A program made the translations under genes and the position numbers. DNA of 64,000 nucleotides from Agromyces larvae (GTDB taxonomy: Bacteria; Actinomycetota; Actinomycetes; Actinomycetales; Microbacteriaceae). The notes below the pieces were generated by a model that saw only the letters and a program-made list of their open reading frames with translations, did not search any database and was not told the DNA's origin. Positions 33,804-42,411 of the stretch are shown in pieces. Positions within the stretch are counted from its first letter, which is position 1, and each line of letters begins with the position of its first letter. The stretch spans positions 2,232,001 through 2,296,000 of the forward strand of contig NZ_CP094528.1 in the NCBI RefSeq assembly GCF_022811705.1. The letters are read 5' to 3'.

Positions 33804-34664
33804 TCAGCCCGCGTCGGCCCCGGTCGCCGCGGGTCGATCGGGATGATTCGACCACTGCGACCACGAGCCCGGGTACAGCGCCGGCTCGAACCCGGCCAGC
33901 TCGAGCCCGACCGCCGCGGCCGCCGCGTTCACGCCCGACCCGCAGTACACGCCGACCGGGGCATCCGGCCGCACGCCGAGCGCGTCGAACGCGGCGCGCA
34001 GGTCGTCGCCCGCGCGGAACCGCCCCGCCTCGTCGAGCATCGACGCCGCCGGTGCGTTCAGCGCACCCGGAATGTGCCCGGCGCGCGGATCGACGGGCTC
34101 GACCTCACCGCGGTACCGCTCGGGTGCGCGCGCGTCGAGCAGCGTCGCCCGTCGCGCGTGCTCGGCTGCCTCGTCCATCGAGAGCGTCGGCAGCGCCCCG
34201 TACGCGAGCACGACGTCCCCGGGCTCGGGCGCCGGCGGCGCACCCGCCTCGAGCGGCAGTCCCGCCGCCGCCCAGCCGGCGAGCGCGCCGTCGAGCAACC
34301 GCACCTCGGCCACGCCCGCGAAGCGCAGCAGCCACCACGCCCGCGCCGCCGACAGGTTCGACAGGTCGTCGGAGACGACGACCGGCTGGCCTTCGTGCAA
34401 CCCCCACCGCCGAGCGGCCCGCTGCAGATCGCCGATCGCGGGCAGCGGATGCCGGCCGTCGGTCGGCTCGCCGTGACGCGCCAGTTCGTGATCGAGGTCG
34501 ACGTAGACCGCACCCGGCACATGACCTTCGAGGTAGGCCGGGCGCCCGTCGGGCCGGTCGAGCCGCCACCGCACGTCCAGCACCACGGGCGGAGTCGGCG
34601 ATGCGAGCAGCGCCGCGAGATCGCGGGGCTCGACGAGCACGGAGGAACGTTCGGGGCGGGGCAT
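33804..34664 (-). CDS. Thiosulfate/3-mercaptopyruvate sulfurtransferase (rhodanese)
   Basis: A 286-residue two-domain rhodanese. The N-terminal inactive domain runs from VVLDVRWRLDRPDG to LLDGALAGW. The second domain (about 150-280) contains LLDARAPERYRG, DPRAGHIPGALNAP and the catalytic loop VYCGSGVNAAAAAV with the nucleophilic Cys. The end FEPALYPGSWSQWSNHPDRP is the family C-terminal signature. Such enzymes move sulfane sulfur to cyanide or thiols. TAGGGT six bases before the ATG suggests a leaderless mRNA. Confidence 0.93.
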   Translation of the reverse strand: MPRPERSSVLVEPRDLAALLASPTPPVVLDVRWRLDRPDGRPAYLEGHVPGAVYVDLDHELARHGEPTDGRHPLPAIGDLQRAARRWGLHEGQPVVVSDDLSNLSAARAWWLLRFAGVAEVRLLDGALAGWAAAGLPLEAGAPPAPEPGDVVLAYGALPTLSMDEAAEHARRATLLDARAPERYRGEVEPVDPRAGHIPGALNAPAASMLDEAGRFRAGDDLRAAFDALGVRPDAPVGVYCGSGVNAAAAAVGLELAGFEPALYPGSWSQWSNHPDRPAATGADAG

Positions 34665-34670
34665 GGCCCG

Positions 34671-34676
34671 ACCCTA
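34671..34676 (-). promoter_or_regulatory. Predicted -10 box of the sulfurtransferase gene, leaderless
   Basis: TAGGGT on the minus strand lies six bases before the ATG at 34664, with no ribosome site. Confidence 0.45.
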
Positions 34677-34705
34677 CCTCGCAAGCGAGCCGGCCGAACC
34701 GGTGC

Positions 34706-35749
34706 CTACAGCTCGACGACCGTCATGCCCGAGCCCTGCGCGCCCGCGGTGCCCATCTTGGCCAGCGCCTCGGGCACGTCGTCGAGGCGGATCGTGCGCC
34801 CGACGAGCTCGATCGGCCGGAACGCCTCGCTCGCCACAGCGCCCAGCATGTCGGGGTACTCGTGCGCAGCCATGCCGTGGCTGCCGAGCAGTTCAAGTTC
34901 GCCCGCGATCACGGCGTCCATCGGCATCGGCGCCGACGCGGCATCCCCCACCATGAGCCCGATCTGCACGTGGCGACCGCGCTTGCGCAGGCTGCGCACG
35001 CTCGCGAGCGACGTCTCGGGGCTGCCGTACGCGTCGATCGACAGCTCGACGCCGCCCTCGCTGATCTCGCGCACCCGCTGGGCGGCGCCCTCGCCGCCCT
35101 CCACCGGGATCGCGCCGAGCTTCTCGACGAGCGCCAGCGCGGCCGGCGAGACATCCACCCCGTAGGTCTCGACGCCGGCCGCGACGGCGATCATGATCGC
35201 CGAGAGGCCGACCCCGCCGCATCCGTGCACCGCGATGCGCTCGCCGGGCTGGAGCCGGCCGCGCGTGACGACCGCGCGATACGCCGTCGCGAACCTGCAG
35301 CCGAGCGACGCGGCCTCGACGAAACCGAGCGCGTCGGGCAGGCGGATGAGGTTCAGCTCGGCCTCGTGCACGATGACCTCTTCGGCGAACGAGCCCCAGT
35401 ACGTGAACCCCGGCTGCTGCTGCTGGTCGCAGACCTGCTCGTTGCCGCTCAGGCACTCGGGGCAGCGGCCGCAGGCGCTGATGAACGGCGCGGTGACGCG
35501 GTCGCCGACGGCCCAGCCGCTGTCGGGCGACACCTCGGCGCCGAGCTCGAGGATCTCGCCGGCGAACTCGTGCCCCGGCACGTGCGGCAACCGCACCGTG
35601 TCGTCGTGGCCCATCCAGGCGTGCCAGTCGCTTCGGCAGAGACCGGTGGCGCGGACGCGCACGATCGCGCCGCGCGGCGGGCACGCGGGTCGATCGACCT
35701 CCACGACCTCGGGTTCTGAACCGAACTCGGTGTAGCGGACCGCGCGCAT
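34706..35749 (-). CDS. Zinc-dependent alcohol dehydrogenase family protein
   Basis: A 347-residue medium-chain dehydrogenase. Catalytic zinc ligands are in TGLCRSDWHAWMG and VPGHEFAGE. Structural zinc Cys residues follow in ISACGRCPECLSGNEQVC. The nucleotide-binding fold is VHGCGGVGLSAIMIAVAAG. All catalytic residues are present, so an active NAD(P)-dependent alcohol/aldehyde oxidoreductase is likely; the substrate is unknown. GAGGAGGAGC gives a strong ribosome site at ATG 35749. It lies 41 nt upstream of the sulfurtransferase gene. Confidence 0.92.
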   Translation of the reverse strand: MRAVRYTEFGSEPEVVEVDRPACPPRGAIVRVRATGLCRSDWHAWMGHDDTVRLPHVPGHEFAGEILELGAEVSPDSGWAVGDRVTAPFISACGRCPECLSGNEQVCDQQQQPGFTYWGSFAEEVIVHEAELNLIRLPDALGFVEAASLGCRFATAYRAVVTRGRLQPGERIAVHGCGGVGLSAIMIAVAAGVETYGVDVSPAALALVEKLGAIPVEGGEGAAQRVREISEGGVELSIDAYGSPETSLASVRSLRKRGRHVQIGLMVGDAASAPMPMDAVIAGELELLGSHGMAAHEYPDMLGAVASEAFRPIELVGRTIRLDDVPEALAKMGTAGAQGSGMTVVEL

Positions 35750-35868
35750 GCTCCTCCTCGTTCTACGCCCCAAGCGAGTATGCCGCGCCGGGCGCCCCGG
35801 CGCGCAATCCGCGCCGCCGCGTCCCCATCCCGCCCGGCCGGGCTCGGCCGGGCTCGGCTCGCCCGATG

Positions 35869-35963
35869 ACCTGTACGCAATTCAGGCCGGGAGGTGTGTC
35901 GCGCCTGCGACACGCCGAGCGAACCCGCGACACGCCGTGCGCGCTCCTGAATTGCGTACAGGT
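35869..35963. repeat. Perfect 18-bp inverted repeat enclosing 59 bases
   Basis: ACCTGTACGCAATTCAGG (35869-35886) and CCTGAATTGCGTACAGGT (35946-35963) are exact complements. The interior holds a second hairpin, GTGTCGC-GCCT-GCGACAC, and an extra GCGACACGCC copy. It lies between the stop of the P-type ATPase gene and the start of the alcohol dehydrogenase gene on the same strand. No T-tract follows, so it is not a standard terminator. It could be a miniature mobile element, a regulatory structure or a 3'-end stabiliser. Confidence 0.7.
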
Positions 35964-36009
35964 CGGCGGGCCTGGGCGGGGGCGGAGGCGCGGCGGGGCC
36001 GGGGGCGGC

Positions 36010-38502
36010 TCAGGCGCGGCGGGGGAGGCGCGCGCGCTCGGGCTCGGCGATCTCGGACGCGGTGCCGAACCGGCGGCGATGCCAGAACCCGAGCGCCTCG
36101 AGCGCGATGATCGCGATCGGCACGACGATCGCCATGTCGATGACGGTGTCGATGTCGGGCAGCTCGAGCGCGAGGAACTCGATGGCGATCGGCACGATGA
36201 GCACGAGCACGAGCCCCGCGACCATCGCGGCGACGACGGCCGCTTTGATCCAGGTGAACGGCCGCGACAGCACGACCAGGATCCACAGCCCGATGCATGC
36301 GAGGGTCACCATCGACGCGGTCTGCACCTGCGACTCCGAGGCGTCGATCGCCCGCGCGTGCCCCGACACGTACGCGATGGACAGCGCCACGACGAGACCG
36401 GCGGGGATCGCGAACGACAGCGAGCGCTGCAGGAAGCCGGGGATGTACCGCCGGGTGTTCGGCAGCAGCGCGAGCAGGAACGCGGGGATGCCGATGGTCA
36501 GCCCGTCGGTGATCGAGAGCTGGCGCGGCAGCAGCGGGAACGGCCAGAGCAGGATCCCGAACAGCAGCGACATGGCGACCGCGTACGACGTCTTCGAGAG
36601 GAACAGCATCGACACGCGCTCGATGTTCGCGATGACCCGGCGGCCCTCGGCGACGACGCCGGGCATATGCGAGAACTTCGAGTCGAGCAGCACGATGCGC
36701 GACACCGCCTTGGTCGCGGCCGAGCCCGACTCCATGGCGATGCCCATGTCGGCGTCTTTGATGGCGAGCGCGTCGTTGACCCCGTCGCCGGTCATCGCGA
36801 CGGTGTGCCCGTTCGACTTCAGCGCGCGCACCATCTCGCGTTTCTGCGACGGGGTGACCCGGCCGAAGACGTGGTGCTGTTCGAGCACCTCGGCGAGTTC
36901 GGCCACGTCGGTGGGCAGGGTGCGCGCGTCGTAGCCGTCGCCGGCGTCGATGCCGACCTCGCGAGCGACGGCGGCGACGGTGAGCGGGTTGTCGCCCGAG
37001 ATGATCCGTACCGAGATGCCCTCCTTCGCGAAGTACGACATGGTCGCCTTCGCGTCGGGTCGCACGACTTCGCGGAAGGTCAGCAGGGCGACGGGTCGCA
37101 GGTCGGACGGCAGGCGGGCTTCGTCGGATGCCTCGGATGCCTCGGATGCCTCGCCGGGGGCGATCCCGGATGCCTCGGCGAGCGCGGCCTCGTCGACGAC
37201 CACGCCCGGCGACCAGGCGAGCAGCAGGGTGCGCCGGCCGGTCGCGGCGAGCTCGGATGCCTGGGCGAGCGCCGGCTCGTCGGCCGGCGTGCGGCCGGCG
37301 AGCACGAACTCGGGTGCGCCGAGCACCCAGGTGCCCTGCGCGTGGCCGCGGAAGCTCGCGGCGCTCCACTTGCGCGCCGACGAGAACTCGATGCGCGAGA
37401 CGGGCTCGAGGTGCGGCAGTTCGGTGAACTCGTCGGCGAGGCAGCGCGCGGTGGCGTTCGCGTCGGGCACCCGCCCGTTCCATGCGAGCACGTGCCGCCA
37501 GCCGTCGGGCTGGTCGTGGCCGATGGGGTGCGCAGCGTCGAAGCGGACCTCACCGCTCGTGATGGTGCCGGTCTTGTCGAGGCAGATCACGTCGACGCGG
37601 GCGAGCCCCTCGACGGCGGGCAGCTCCTGCACGAGCACGTTGTGCGCGCCGAGCTTCACCGCGCCGACGGCGAACGCGATGCTGGTCATCAGCACGAGCC
37701 CGAGCGGGATCATCGCGATCACGGCGGCGATCGACGCGGTGGCCGCTTCGTCCCAGGCTCCCGAGCGGAACGCCTCCTCCCAGCCGCCCGCGGCCTGCAT
37801 GTTGGCGTTCACGACGATGAGCGCGATCGGGCCGATGCCCCAGGTGATCCACCGCAGGATGCGGTCGATCGAGCTGCGCAGTTCGGACTTCACGAGCGAG
37901 AACCGCTTGGCCTCGGCGGTGAGCTTCGCGGCGAACGCGTCGGCGCCGACCGCGGTGACGCGGGCGATGCCCTCGCCGCCGACCACGATCGAGCCCGACA
38001 GCAGCCGGTCGCCCGCGCCCTTGTCGATCGGCTCGGACTCGCCGGTGAGCAGCGACTCGTCGGCTTCGAGCCGCACGGCGTCGAGCACCTCGGCGTCGGC
38101 GGTGACCTGGTCGCCGCTGCGCACGATGAGCAGGTCGTCGAGCACGACGTCCTGCATGGGGATCTCGTCTTCGACGCCGTCGCGCCGCACGCGCGCCTTC
38201 GGCGCGTGCAGCAGGGCGAGCCGGTCGAGGGAGCGCTTGGCGCGGTACTCCTGGACGACGCCGATGATGGCGTTCGCGATCGCCGCGAATCCGAACAGCG
38301 CGTCCTGCCAGCGGCCGAGGAGGAAGAGGAACGCGAACGCGGTGATCACGATCGCGTTGAAGAGGGTGAGCACGTTCGCGCGGAGGATCGACCAGACGCT
38401 GCGGCTCGAAGCATCCGTCGAACGGTTCACGCGACCGTCGGCGACGCGCTCGGCGACCTCGGCCGCGCTGAGACCGGGCGCGTCGTCGATCGTCTGCGTC
38501 AC
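36010..38502 (-). CDS. Cation-transporting P-type ATPase (CtpE-like)
   Basis: An 830-residue membrane pump. The actuator motif LLTGESEP, phosphorylation site VICLDKTGTITSG and hinge MTGDGVNDALAIKDADMGIAM are complete. About ten membrane spans are seen (four before the P-domain, six after). There is no N-terminal metal-binding CxxC domain, and the membrane segments lack the CPx motif, so it is a light-cation pump rather than a heavy-metal one. CtpE of mycobacteria is a calcium importer, and overall order resembles it; the ion is inferred. GTG start with GGAGGGGGAACG. Confidence 0.88.
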   Translation of the reverse strand: MTQTIDDAPGLSAAEVAERVADGRVNRSTDASSRSVWSILRANVLTLFNAIVITAFAFLFLLGRWQDALFGFAAIANAIIGVVQEYRAKRSLDRLALLHAPKARVRRDGVEDEIPMQDVVLDDLLIVRSGDQVTADAEVLDAVRLEADESLLTGESEPIDKGAGDRLLSGSIVVGGEGIARVTAVGADAFAAKLTAEAKRFSLVKSELRSSIDRILRWITWGIGPIALIVVNANMQAAGGWEEAFRSGAWDEAATASIAAVIAMIPLGLVLMTSIAFAVGAVKLGAHNVLVQELPAVEGLARVDVICLDKTGTITSGEVRFDAAHPIGHDQPDGWRHVLAWNGRVPDANATARCLADEFTELPHLEPVSRIEFSSARKWSAASFRGHAQGTWVLGAPEFVLAGRTPADEPALAQASELAATGRRTLLLAWSPGVVVDEAALAEASGIAPGEASEASEASDEARLPSDLRPVALLTFREVVRPDAKATMSYFAKEGISVRIISGDNPLTVAAVAREVGIDAGDGYDARTLPTDVAELAEVLEQHHVFGRVTPSQKREMVRALKSNGHTVAMTGDGVNDALAIKDADMGIAMESGSAATKAVSRIVLLDSKFSHMPGVVAEGRRVIANIERVSMLFLSKTSYAVAMSLLFGILLWPFPLLPRQLSITDGLTIGIPAFLLALLPNTRRYIPGFLQRSLSFAIPAGLVVALSIAYVSGHARAIDASESQVQTASMVTLACIGLWILVVLSRPFTWIKAAVVAAMVAGLVLVLIVPIAIEFLALELPDIDTVIDMAIVVPIAIIALEALGFWHRRRFGTASEIAEPERARLPRRA

Positions 38503-38576
38503 CGTTCCCCCTCCGCGGTCGCTGCGTCGAGTGTCGCACAGATGCGTTCGGCGGTCGATTGTGGAACAATCCGTGG

Positions 38577-39542
38577 ATGGGATACGTCGCCGCGGTGCTG
38601 CTCGCCGCGGTCTGCTTCGGCACGACCGGTACCGCGCAGGCGCTCGGCCCCGATGCCGACCCGGTCTCGATCGGGGCCGCACGGCTCGTGATCGGCGGCG
38701 GCACGCTCGGGTTGCTCGCCGCCGTCCAATGGTTCGCGCGACGGTCGGACCCGCCGCGACGGGTCGACGCGGCATCCGTCGCCGGAGCGCGCCGGACCCT
38801 GCCGACCTGGGCGTCGGTGCTGCTCGGCGCCGCGGGCATCGTCGCCTACCAGCCGGCCTTCTTCGCCGGCACCGCGGCGAACGGGGTCGCGATCGGCACC
38901 GTCGTCGCGCTCGGATCCGCACCGGTGATCACCGGTGCGCTCGACTGGCTCACCCGGCGCCGCTACCCGGGCAGCCGCTGGCTGGTCGCCACGGCGATCG
39001 CCACCGCCGGTGTGGCGCTGCTCGCCTTCGCCGACGGCGACCGCGGCGGCGACGCCTCCGCGCTCGGCCTGCTGGCCTCGCTCGGCGCGGGCGCCTCGTA
39101 CGCGGTCTACACGCTCGCCGGCAAGGCGCTGATCGATCGCGGGTGGGGGTCGAACCAGAGCATGGGCGCGATGTTCGGCACGGCCGCGGCGGTCGGCGTG
39201 CCGATCCTGCTGCTGACGGATGCCTCATGGCTGACCACACCCGCGGGGCTCGCCATGGCGCTCTGGCTGGGGCTCGTGACCACGACACTCGCGTACGTCC
39301 TGTTCGGCGCCGGGCTCACGGGGCTCGTGCCTGCCACCGTGTCGACCCTCACCCTCGCCGAACCGCTGACCGCGGGCCTGCTCGGGGTGCTGCTGCTCGG
39401 CGAGCAGCTCACCGCCGGCGCCTGGGCGGGGCTCGCCGTGCTGGCCGCCGGCATCGTCGTGCTCGCCGTGCCCGCTGCAAGACGCGTTCCGGCGCCCGTG
39501 TCGGAGGCATCCCCTACCGTCGAGCCATGGACGTCATCCTGA
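38577..39542 (+). CDS. EamA/DMT family transporter
   Basis: A 321-residue membrane protein with ten predicted spans arranged as two EamA repeats. The first is MGYVAAVLLAAVCFGTTGTA to VALLAFADGD. The second runs from GLLASLGAGASYAVYTLAGK to LLLGEQLTAGAWAGLAVLAA, with the family pattern E-x-L-T-x-x-x-x-G. DMT carriers export amino acids or other small metabolites; the substrate is unknown. It is divergent from the ATPase with a 74-nt gap. The last 16 nt overlap the next gene. Confidence 0.9.
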   Translation: MGYVAAVLLAAVCFGTTGTAQALGPDADPVSIGAARLVIGGGTLGLLAAVQWFARRSDPPRRVDAASVAGARRTLPTWASVLLGAAGIVAYQPAFFAGTAANGVAIGTVVALGSAPVITGALDWLTRRRYPGSRWLVATAIATAGVALLAFADGDRGGDASALGLLASLGAGASYAVYTLAGKALIDRGWGSNQSMGAMFGTAAAVGVPILLLTDASWLTTPAGLAMALWLGLVTTTLAYVLFGAGLTGLVPATVSTLTLAEPLTAGLLGVLLLGEQLTAGAWAGLAVLAAGIVVLAVPAARRVPAPVSEASPTVEPWTSS

Positions 39543-40231
39543 TTCCGGGCTTCTGGCTCGACGCCTCGTCGTGGAACCCCGTCACCCCGTTCGTCGAGGC
39601 CGCAGGCCACCGCGCGCACCCGGTCACCCTGCCGGGGCTCGAGTCGGCCGACGCCGACCGCTCGGGCATCGGCCTCGCCGATCACGTCGCCGCGGTCGTC
39701 GATCTCGTCGACCGGCTCGACGGCCCGGTCTCGCTCGTCGGCCACTCGGGCGGCGGGGCGATCGCGCACGGCGTGGTCGACGCTCGCCCCGACCGCATCG
39801 CGAAGGTGGTGTACGTCGACGCCGGTCCCCCGGCCGACGGCGACGCGATCAACGACGAGCTGCCCGTCGTCGACGGCGAGGTGCCGCTGCCCGACTGGTC
39901 GGTCTTCGAAGACGCCGATCTCGTCGACCTCGACGACGACCTGCGGGCCGAGTTCCGCGCGCGTGCCGTGCCCGAGCCGGCCGCCGTCACGAGCGACCCC
40001 ATCCGGCTCGTCGACGAGCGGCGCTACGACGTGCCGGTCACGATCATCGCGTGCGAGTTCCCGAGCGCGTTGCTCGTCGAGGCGATCGCGGCGGGGCAGC
40101 ACTGGGTGCGCGAGCTGGCGCGCATCCGGCAGGTCGAGTACGTCGACCTGCCCACCGGTCACTGGCCGCAGTTCACCAAGCCCGTGCAGCTCGGGCAGGC
40201 GATCGCGGCGGCACTGCCTGCGGCCGGCTGA
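39527..40231 (+). CDS. Alpha/beta hydrolase
   Basis: A 234-residue esterase-like protein. Oxyanion loop LIPGFWLDASSWNPV, nucleophile elbow VGHSGGG (catalytic Ser), acid in the region around VTIIACEFPS and His in DLPTGHWPQFTKP complete the triad. The fold resembles small salicylate esterase/haloperoxidase-type hydrolases; the substrate is unknown. The ATG lies inside the end of the transporter gene (16-nt overlap), so the two are probably co-translated. Confidence 0.87.
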   Translation: MDVILIPGFWLDASSWNPVTPFVEAAGHRAHPVTLPGLESADADRSGIGLADHVAAVVDLVDRLDGPVSLVGHSGGGAIAHGVVDARPDRIAKVVYVDAGPPADGDAINDELPVVDGEVPLPDWSVFEDADLVDLDDDLRAEFRARAVPEPAAVTSDPIRLVDERRYDVPVTIIACEFPSALLVEAIAAGQHWVRELARIRQVEYVDLPTGHWPQFTKPVQLGQAIAAALPAAG

Positions 40232-40379
40232 GCGCTGCGGGCGCGGCGCTGCGCGGTTCGGGCTTCGAATACCAGTGGTCGACGCCTCGGGTGCAGGTGC
40301 ACGTGCACGCGATCACGTCGTCGCCGTCGACCGCGCGGAAGAACTCGCGGTGCGGCACCGGGCGCTGCTGTCGTCGCAT
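40173..40379 (-). CDS. Possible 68-residue protein with CTCTCT motif
   Basis: The minus-strand frame encodes MRRQQRPVPHREFFRAVDGD, then DVIACTCTCTRGVDHWYSKP and a Pro/Ala/Arg tail. The N-terminal half looks conserved-protein-like, with three Cys at alternate positions, a Trp and a Tyr, in contrast to the low-complexity reading of its tail. It overlaps the hydrolase gene tail to tail by 59 bases. There is no clear ribosome site. No family is recognised. Confidence 0.35.
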   Translation of the reverse strand: MRRQQRPVPHREFFRAVDGDDVIACTCTCTRGVDHWYSKPEPRSAAPAALSRPQAVPPRSPARAARAW

Positions 40380-40514
40380 CGTTCGGGATCCCTCGTTCCG
40401 CGGGCCGGCCTCCGTGTCGGCCCGTCACGGTATGAGACGGCGAATCCGCGCGATCATGACGCGGCATCCCGAAATCCGCCGCGTGGGGAAGCGGCCGACG
40501 GGCGCCGGCGCGAA

Positions 40515-40650
40515 GGCGTCAGCCGGCGCGGACGCGTCAGGGGGCGCGGGCGCGTCAAGGGGGCGCGGACGCGTCAGGGGGCGCGGACGCGTCCAGCGGG
40601 CGCGGGCGCGTCCAGCGGGCGCGGACGCGTCAGCGGGCGCGCACCCGCGT
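40515..40650. repeat. GC-rich tandem array (~18-bp units)
   Basis: Units of the form GCGGACGCGTCAGGGGGC repeat about seven times with small variations (GCGGGCGCGTCAAGGGGGC, GCGGGCGCGTCCAGCG). The array ends at the stop codon of the metallopeptidase gene. Every frame through it reads as low-complexity Ala/Arg/Gly. Apart from the small frame before it, the 418 bases from 40232 to 40649 contain no gene I can support. Confidence 0.8.
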
Positions 40651-41540
40651 CAGAGCGCGCCGGCCGACGGGCTGAACGTGTCGCAGGCTCCGGCTCCCTG
40701 GTCGTACCCCGTCTCGAACCACCGCATCCGCTGGTCGCTCGAGCCGTGCGTGAACGTGTGCGGCTGCACCTGCCCGCCCACCGCTGCCTGGATGCGATCG
40801 TCGCCCACGGCGGCAGCGGCGTCCAGCGCATCACGGTACTGCGCCGGCGTGATGGGCTGCAGGAACGGCTCGCCCGAGGCATCCGTCGTCGTGGAGGCCC
40901 CCGCCGCCCACGCACCGGCGAAGCAATCGGCCTGCAACTCCACCCGGACCGAGTTCGACGCCGGCCCGGTCTGCCCGTCGCGGGCCGCATCCAGAATGCC
41001 GGCGAGCTGCTGCACGTGGTGCCCCCACTCGTGGGCGACGACGTACATCTCGGCGAGCGGCCCGCCGCTCGATCCGAACCGGGTGCGCAGCTCGTCGAAG
41101 AACGACACGTCGAGGTAGATCGTCTCGTCGGGCGGGCAGTAGAACGGGCCCGTGGCCGCCGTCGCCGAGCCGCAGCCGGTCGAGGCCGACTGCTCGAACA
41201 TCACCAGATCGGTCGGCGACCGGTACGCGATGCCGATGGCGGGCGCCTCATCGACCCAGAAGTCGTCGAGCGAGGCGGCCGCGCCCTGCATGCGGCACTC
41301 GACGTACTCGTTCGCGTCGGCCCCCGTGACGCAGTGCTCGAGCGATGATTCTTCGCCGCCGCCGCCCGCGCCGCCGTCGACACCGCCGCCGACGAACTGG
41401 GTGAGGTCGACGCCGAACAGCTGCGACAGCAGGAACAGCGCGACGATGCCGATCCCGCCGCCGCCGACCGCGATGGCCGTGCCACGCCCGCGCTTCGACG
41501 CCCGCCCGCGGCTGATGTCGGAGTCGGGATTGAACGTCAT
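40650..41540 (-). CDS. Neutral zinc metallopeptidase (YpfJ family)
   Basis: A 296-residue protein with one N-terminal membrane span (about 22-44), a Gly-rich linker (VGGGVDGGAGGGGEESS) and the extracytoplasmic YpfJ/zinc-metallopeptidase domain. The catalytic HEWGHH motif is in AEMYVVAHEWGHHVQQLAG, and the third ligand Glu is likely in VRVELQADCFAGAWA. Conserved YCPPDETIYLDVSFF precedes it. The substrate is unknown. Its ATG lies six bases after TACCGT, consistent with a leaderless mRNA. Confidence 0.9.
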   Translation of the reverse strand: MTFNPDSDISRGRASKRGRGTAIAVGGGGIGIVALFLLSQLFGVDLTQFVGGGVDGGAGGGGEESSLEHCVTGADANEYVECRMQGAAASLDDFWVDEAPAIGIAYRSPTDLVMFEQSASTGCGSATAATGPFYCPPDETIYLDVSFFDELRTRFGSSGGPLAEMYVVAHEWGHHVQQLAGILDAARDGQTGPASNSVRVELQADCFAGAWAAGASTTTDASGEPFLQPITPAQYRDALDAAAAVGDDRIQAAVGGQVQPHTFTHGSSDQRMRWFETGYDQGAGACDTFSPSAGAL

Positions 41541-41546
41541 GCTCCG

Positions 41547-41552
41547 ACGGTA
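41547..41552 (-). promoter_or_regulatory. Predicted -10 box of the metallopeptidase gene, leaderless
   Basis: TACCGT on the minus strand is exactly six bases before the ATG at 41540. GGAGC also lies in that spacer, so a ribosome-site reading cannot be excluded. Confidence 0.35.
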
Positions 41553-41607
41553 CCGCTCTGCCCGTCGCCCGACGAGTCCGGCGAGCGGGGTTGACGGCCG
41601 CGCCGGA

Positions 41608-42411
41608 TCAGGTCTCGAGGGAGGCGGGCACGCCGATCACCTGAGCGACCGCCTCGGCGATCTCGCGCCGCGCAGTGTCGCTGTCGACCGTCGCCTCGCC
41701 GTCGCCTGACTGGGCTCCGTAGTCGCCGAACGAGGCATGGTTGAGCCCTGGCAGCACGAAGACGGCGGAGCTCTCGGGCAGGTTGCCCGACGCGGCGACG
41801 ATCTCGTCGGGGGTCGAGAGCCCGTCGAACTCGCCCGCGAACGCCACGGCGAACAGGTCGGTCTGCGACAGGTCGTTCGCGCAGTAGCTGCCGAAGAGGA
41901 TGACGCCGACCACACCGGCATCGGGGGCATCCGCGCCGCCGGCGAGCTGGCAGGCCCGCACCCCGCCGAGCGAATGCCCGCCGACGTACCACCGGTCGAT
42001 GCCGGGCACCAGCGCAGTGAATGCCGAGACCGGTCGGGTGTCGAAGAACGCGAGGTTCCACGCGGGCCGCGGCACGACGATCGTGAGCCCCGTCTCGGCG
42101 GCGACGCCGCTCAGCTTCCACAGGTAGGCGGCCGGCTCCACCCGAGCACCCGGAAGGAACACGAGGCCGTCGCCGCTCGCGTCGGCCGGGGTGATGACGA
42201 AGCCGTTGCGGGCGCCGTCGAACGGCCCGTCGCCGAGCGGTGCGATCGCGACCGCCTCGTCGCGCCACGCGGCGATCACCGCCGACCGGTCACCGGTGCG
42301 GACGGTGTGCGCCCACGCCGCGAACACGACGACGGCGAGCACGAGCACCGTGACCACCCCGGCGCCGATGCCCAGGGCGAGGCGCACGCCGCGCCGTTCG
42401 CCGGCGCTCAT
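41608..42411 (-). CDS. Membrane-anchored alpha/beta hydrolase
   Basis: A 267-residue protein with one N-terminal membrane span (about 12-35) and an extracytoplasmic hydrolase domain. The nucleophile elbow is VGGHSLGGVRACQL, the acid is in FDGLSTPDEI and the His in VLPGLNHASFGDYG, giving a complete Ser-Asp-His triad. The FITPADASGDGLVFLPGARV stretch is typical of the alpha/beta-hydrolase_5 (DUF1057-like) group. It starts within the stop of the prolyl aminopeptidase gene (ATGA). The substrate is unknown. Confidence 0.85.
   Translation of the reverse strand: MSAGERRGVRLALGIGAGVVTVLVLAVVVFAAWAHTVRTGDRSAVIAAWRDEAVAIAPLGDGPFDGARNGFVITPADASGDGLVFLPGARVEPAAYLWKLSGVAAETGLTIVVPRPAWNLAFFDTRPVSAFTALVPGIDRWYVGGHSLGGVRACQLAGGADAPDAGVVGVILFGSYCANDLSQTDLFAVAFAGEFDGLSTPDEIVAASGNLPESSAVFVLPGLNHASFGDYGAQSGDGEATVDSDTARREIAEAVAQVIGVPASLET

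Noticed and set aside
36950..40231. A 1093-codon open frame on the plus strand
   Set aside because: It is a GC-rich shadow antisense to the P-type ATPase. Only its last 235 codons (from 39527) are the real alpha/beta hydrolase.
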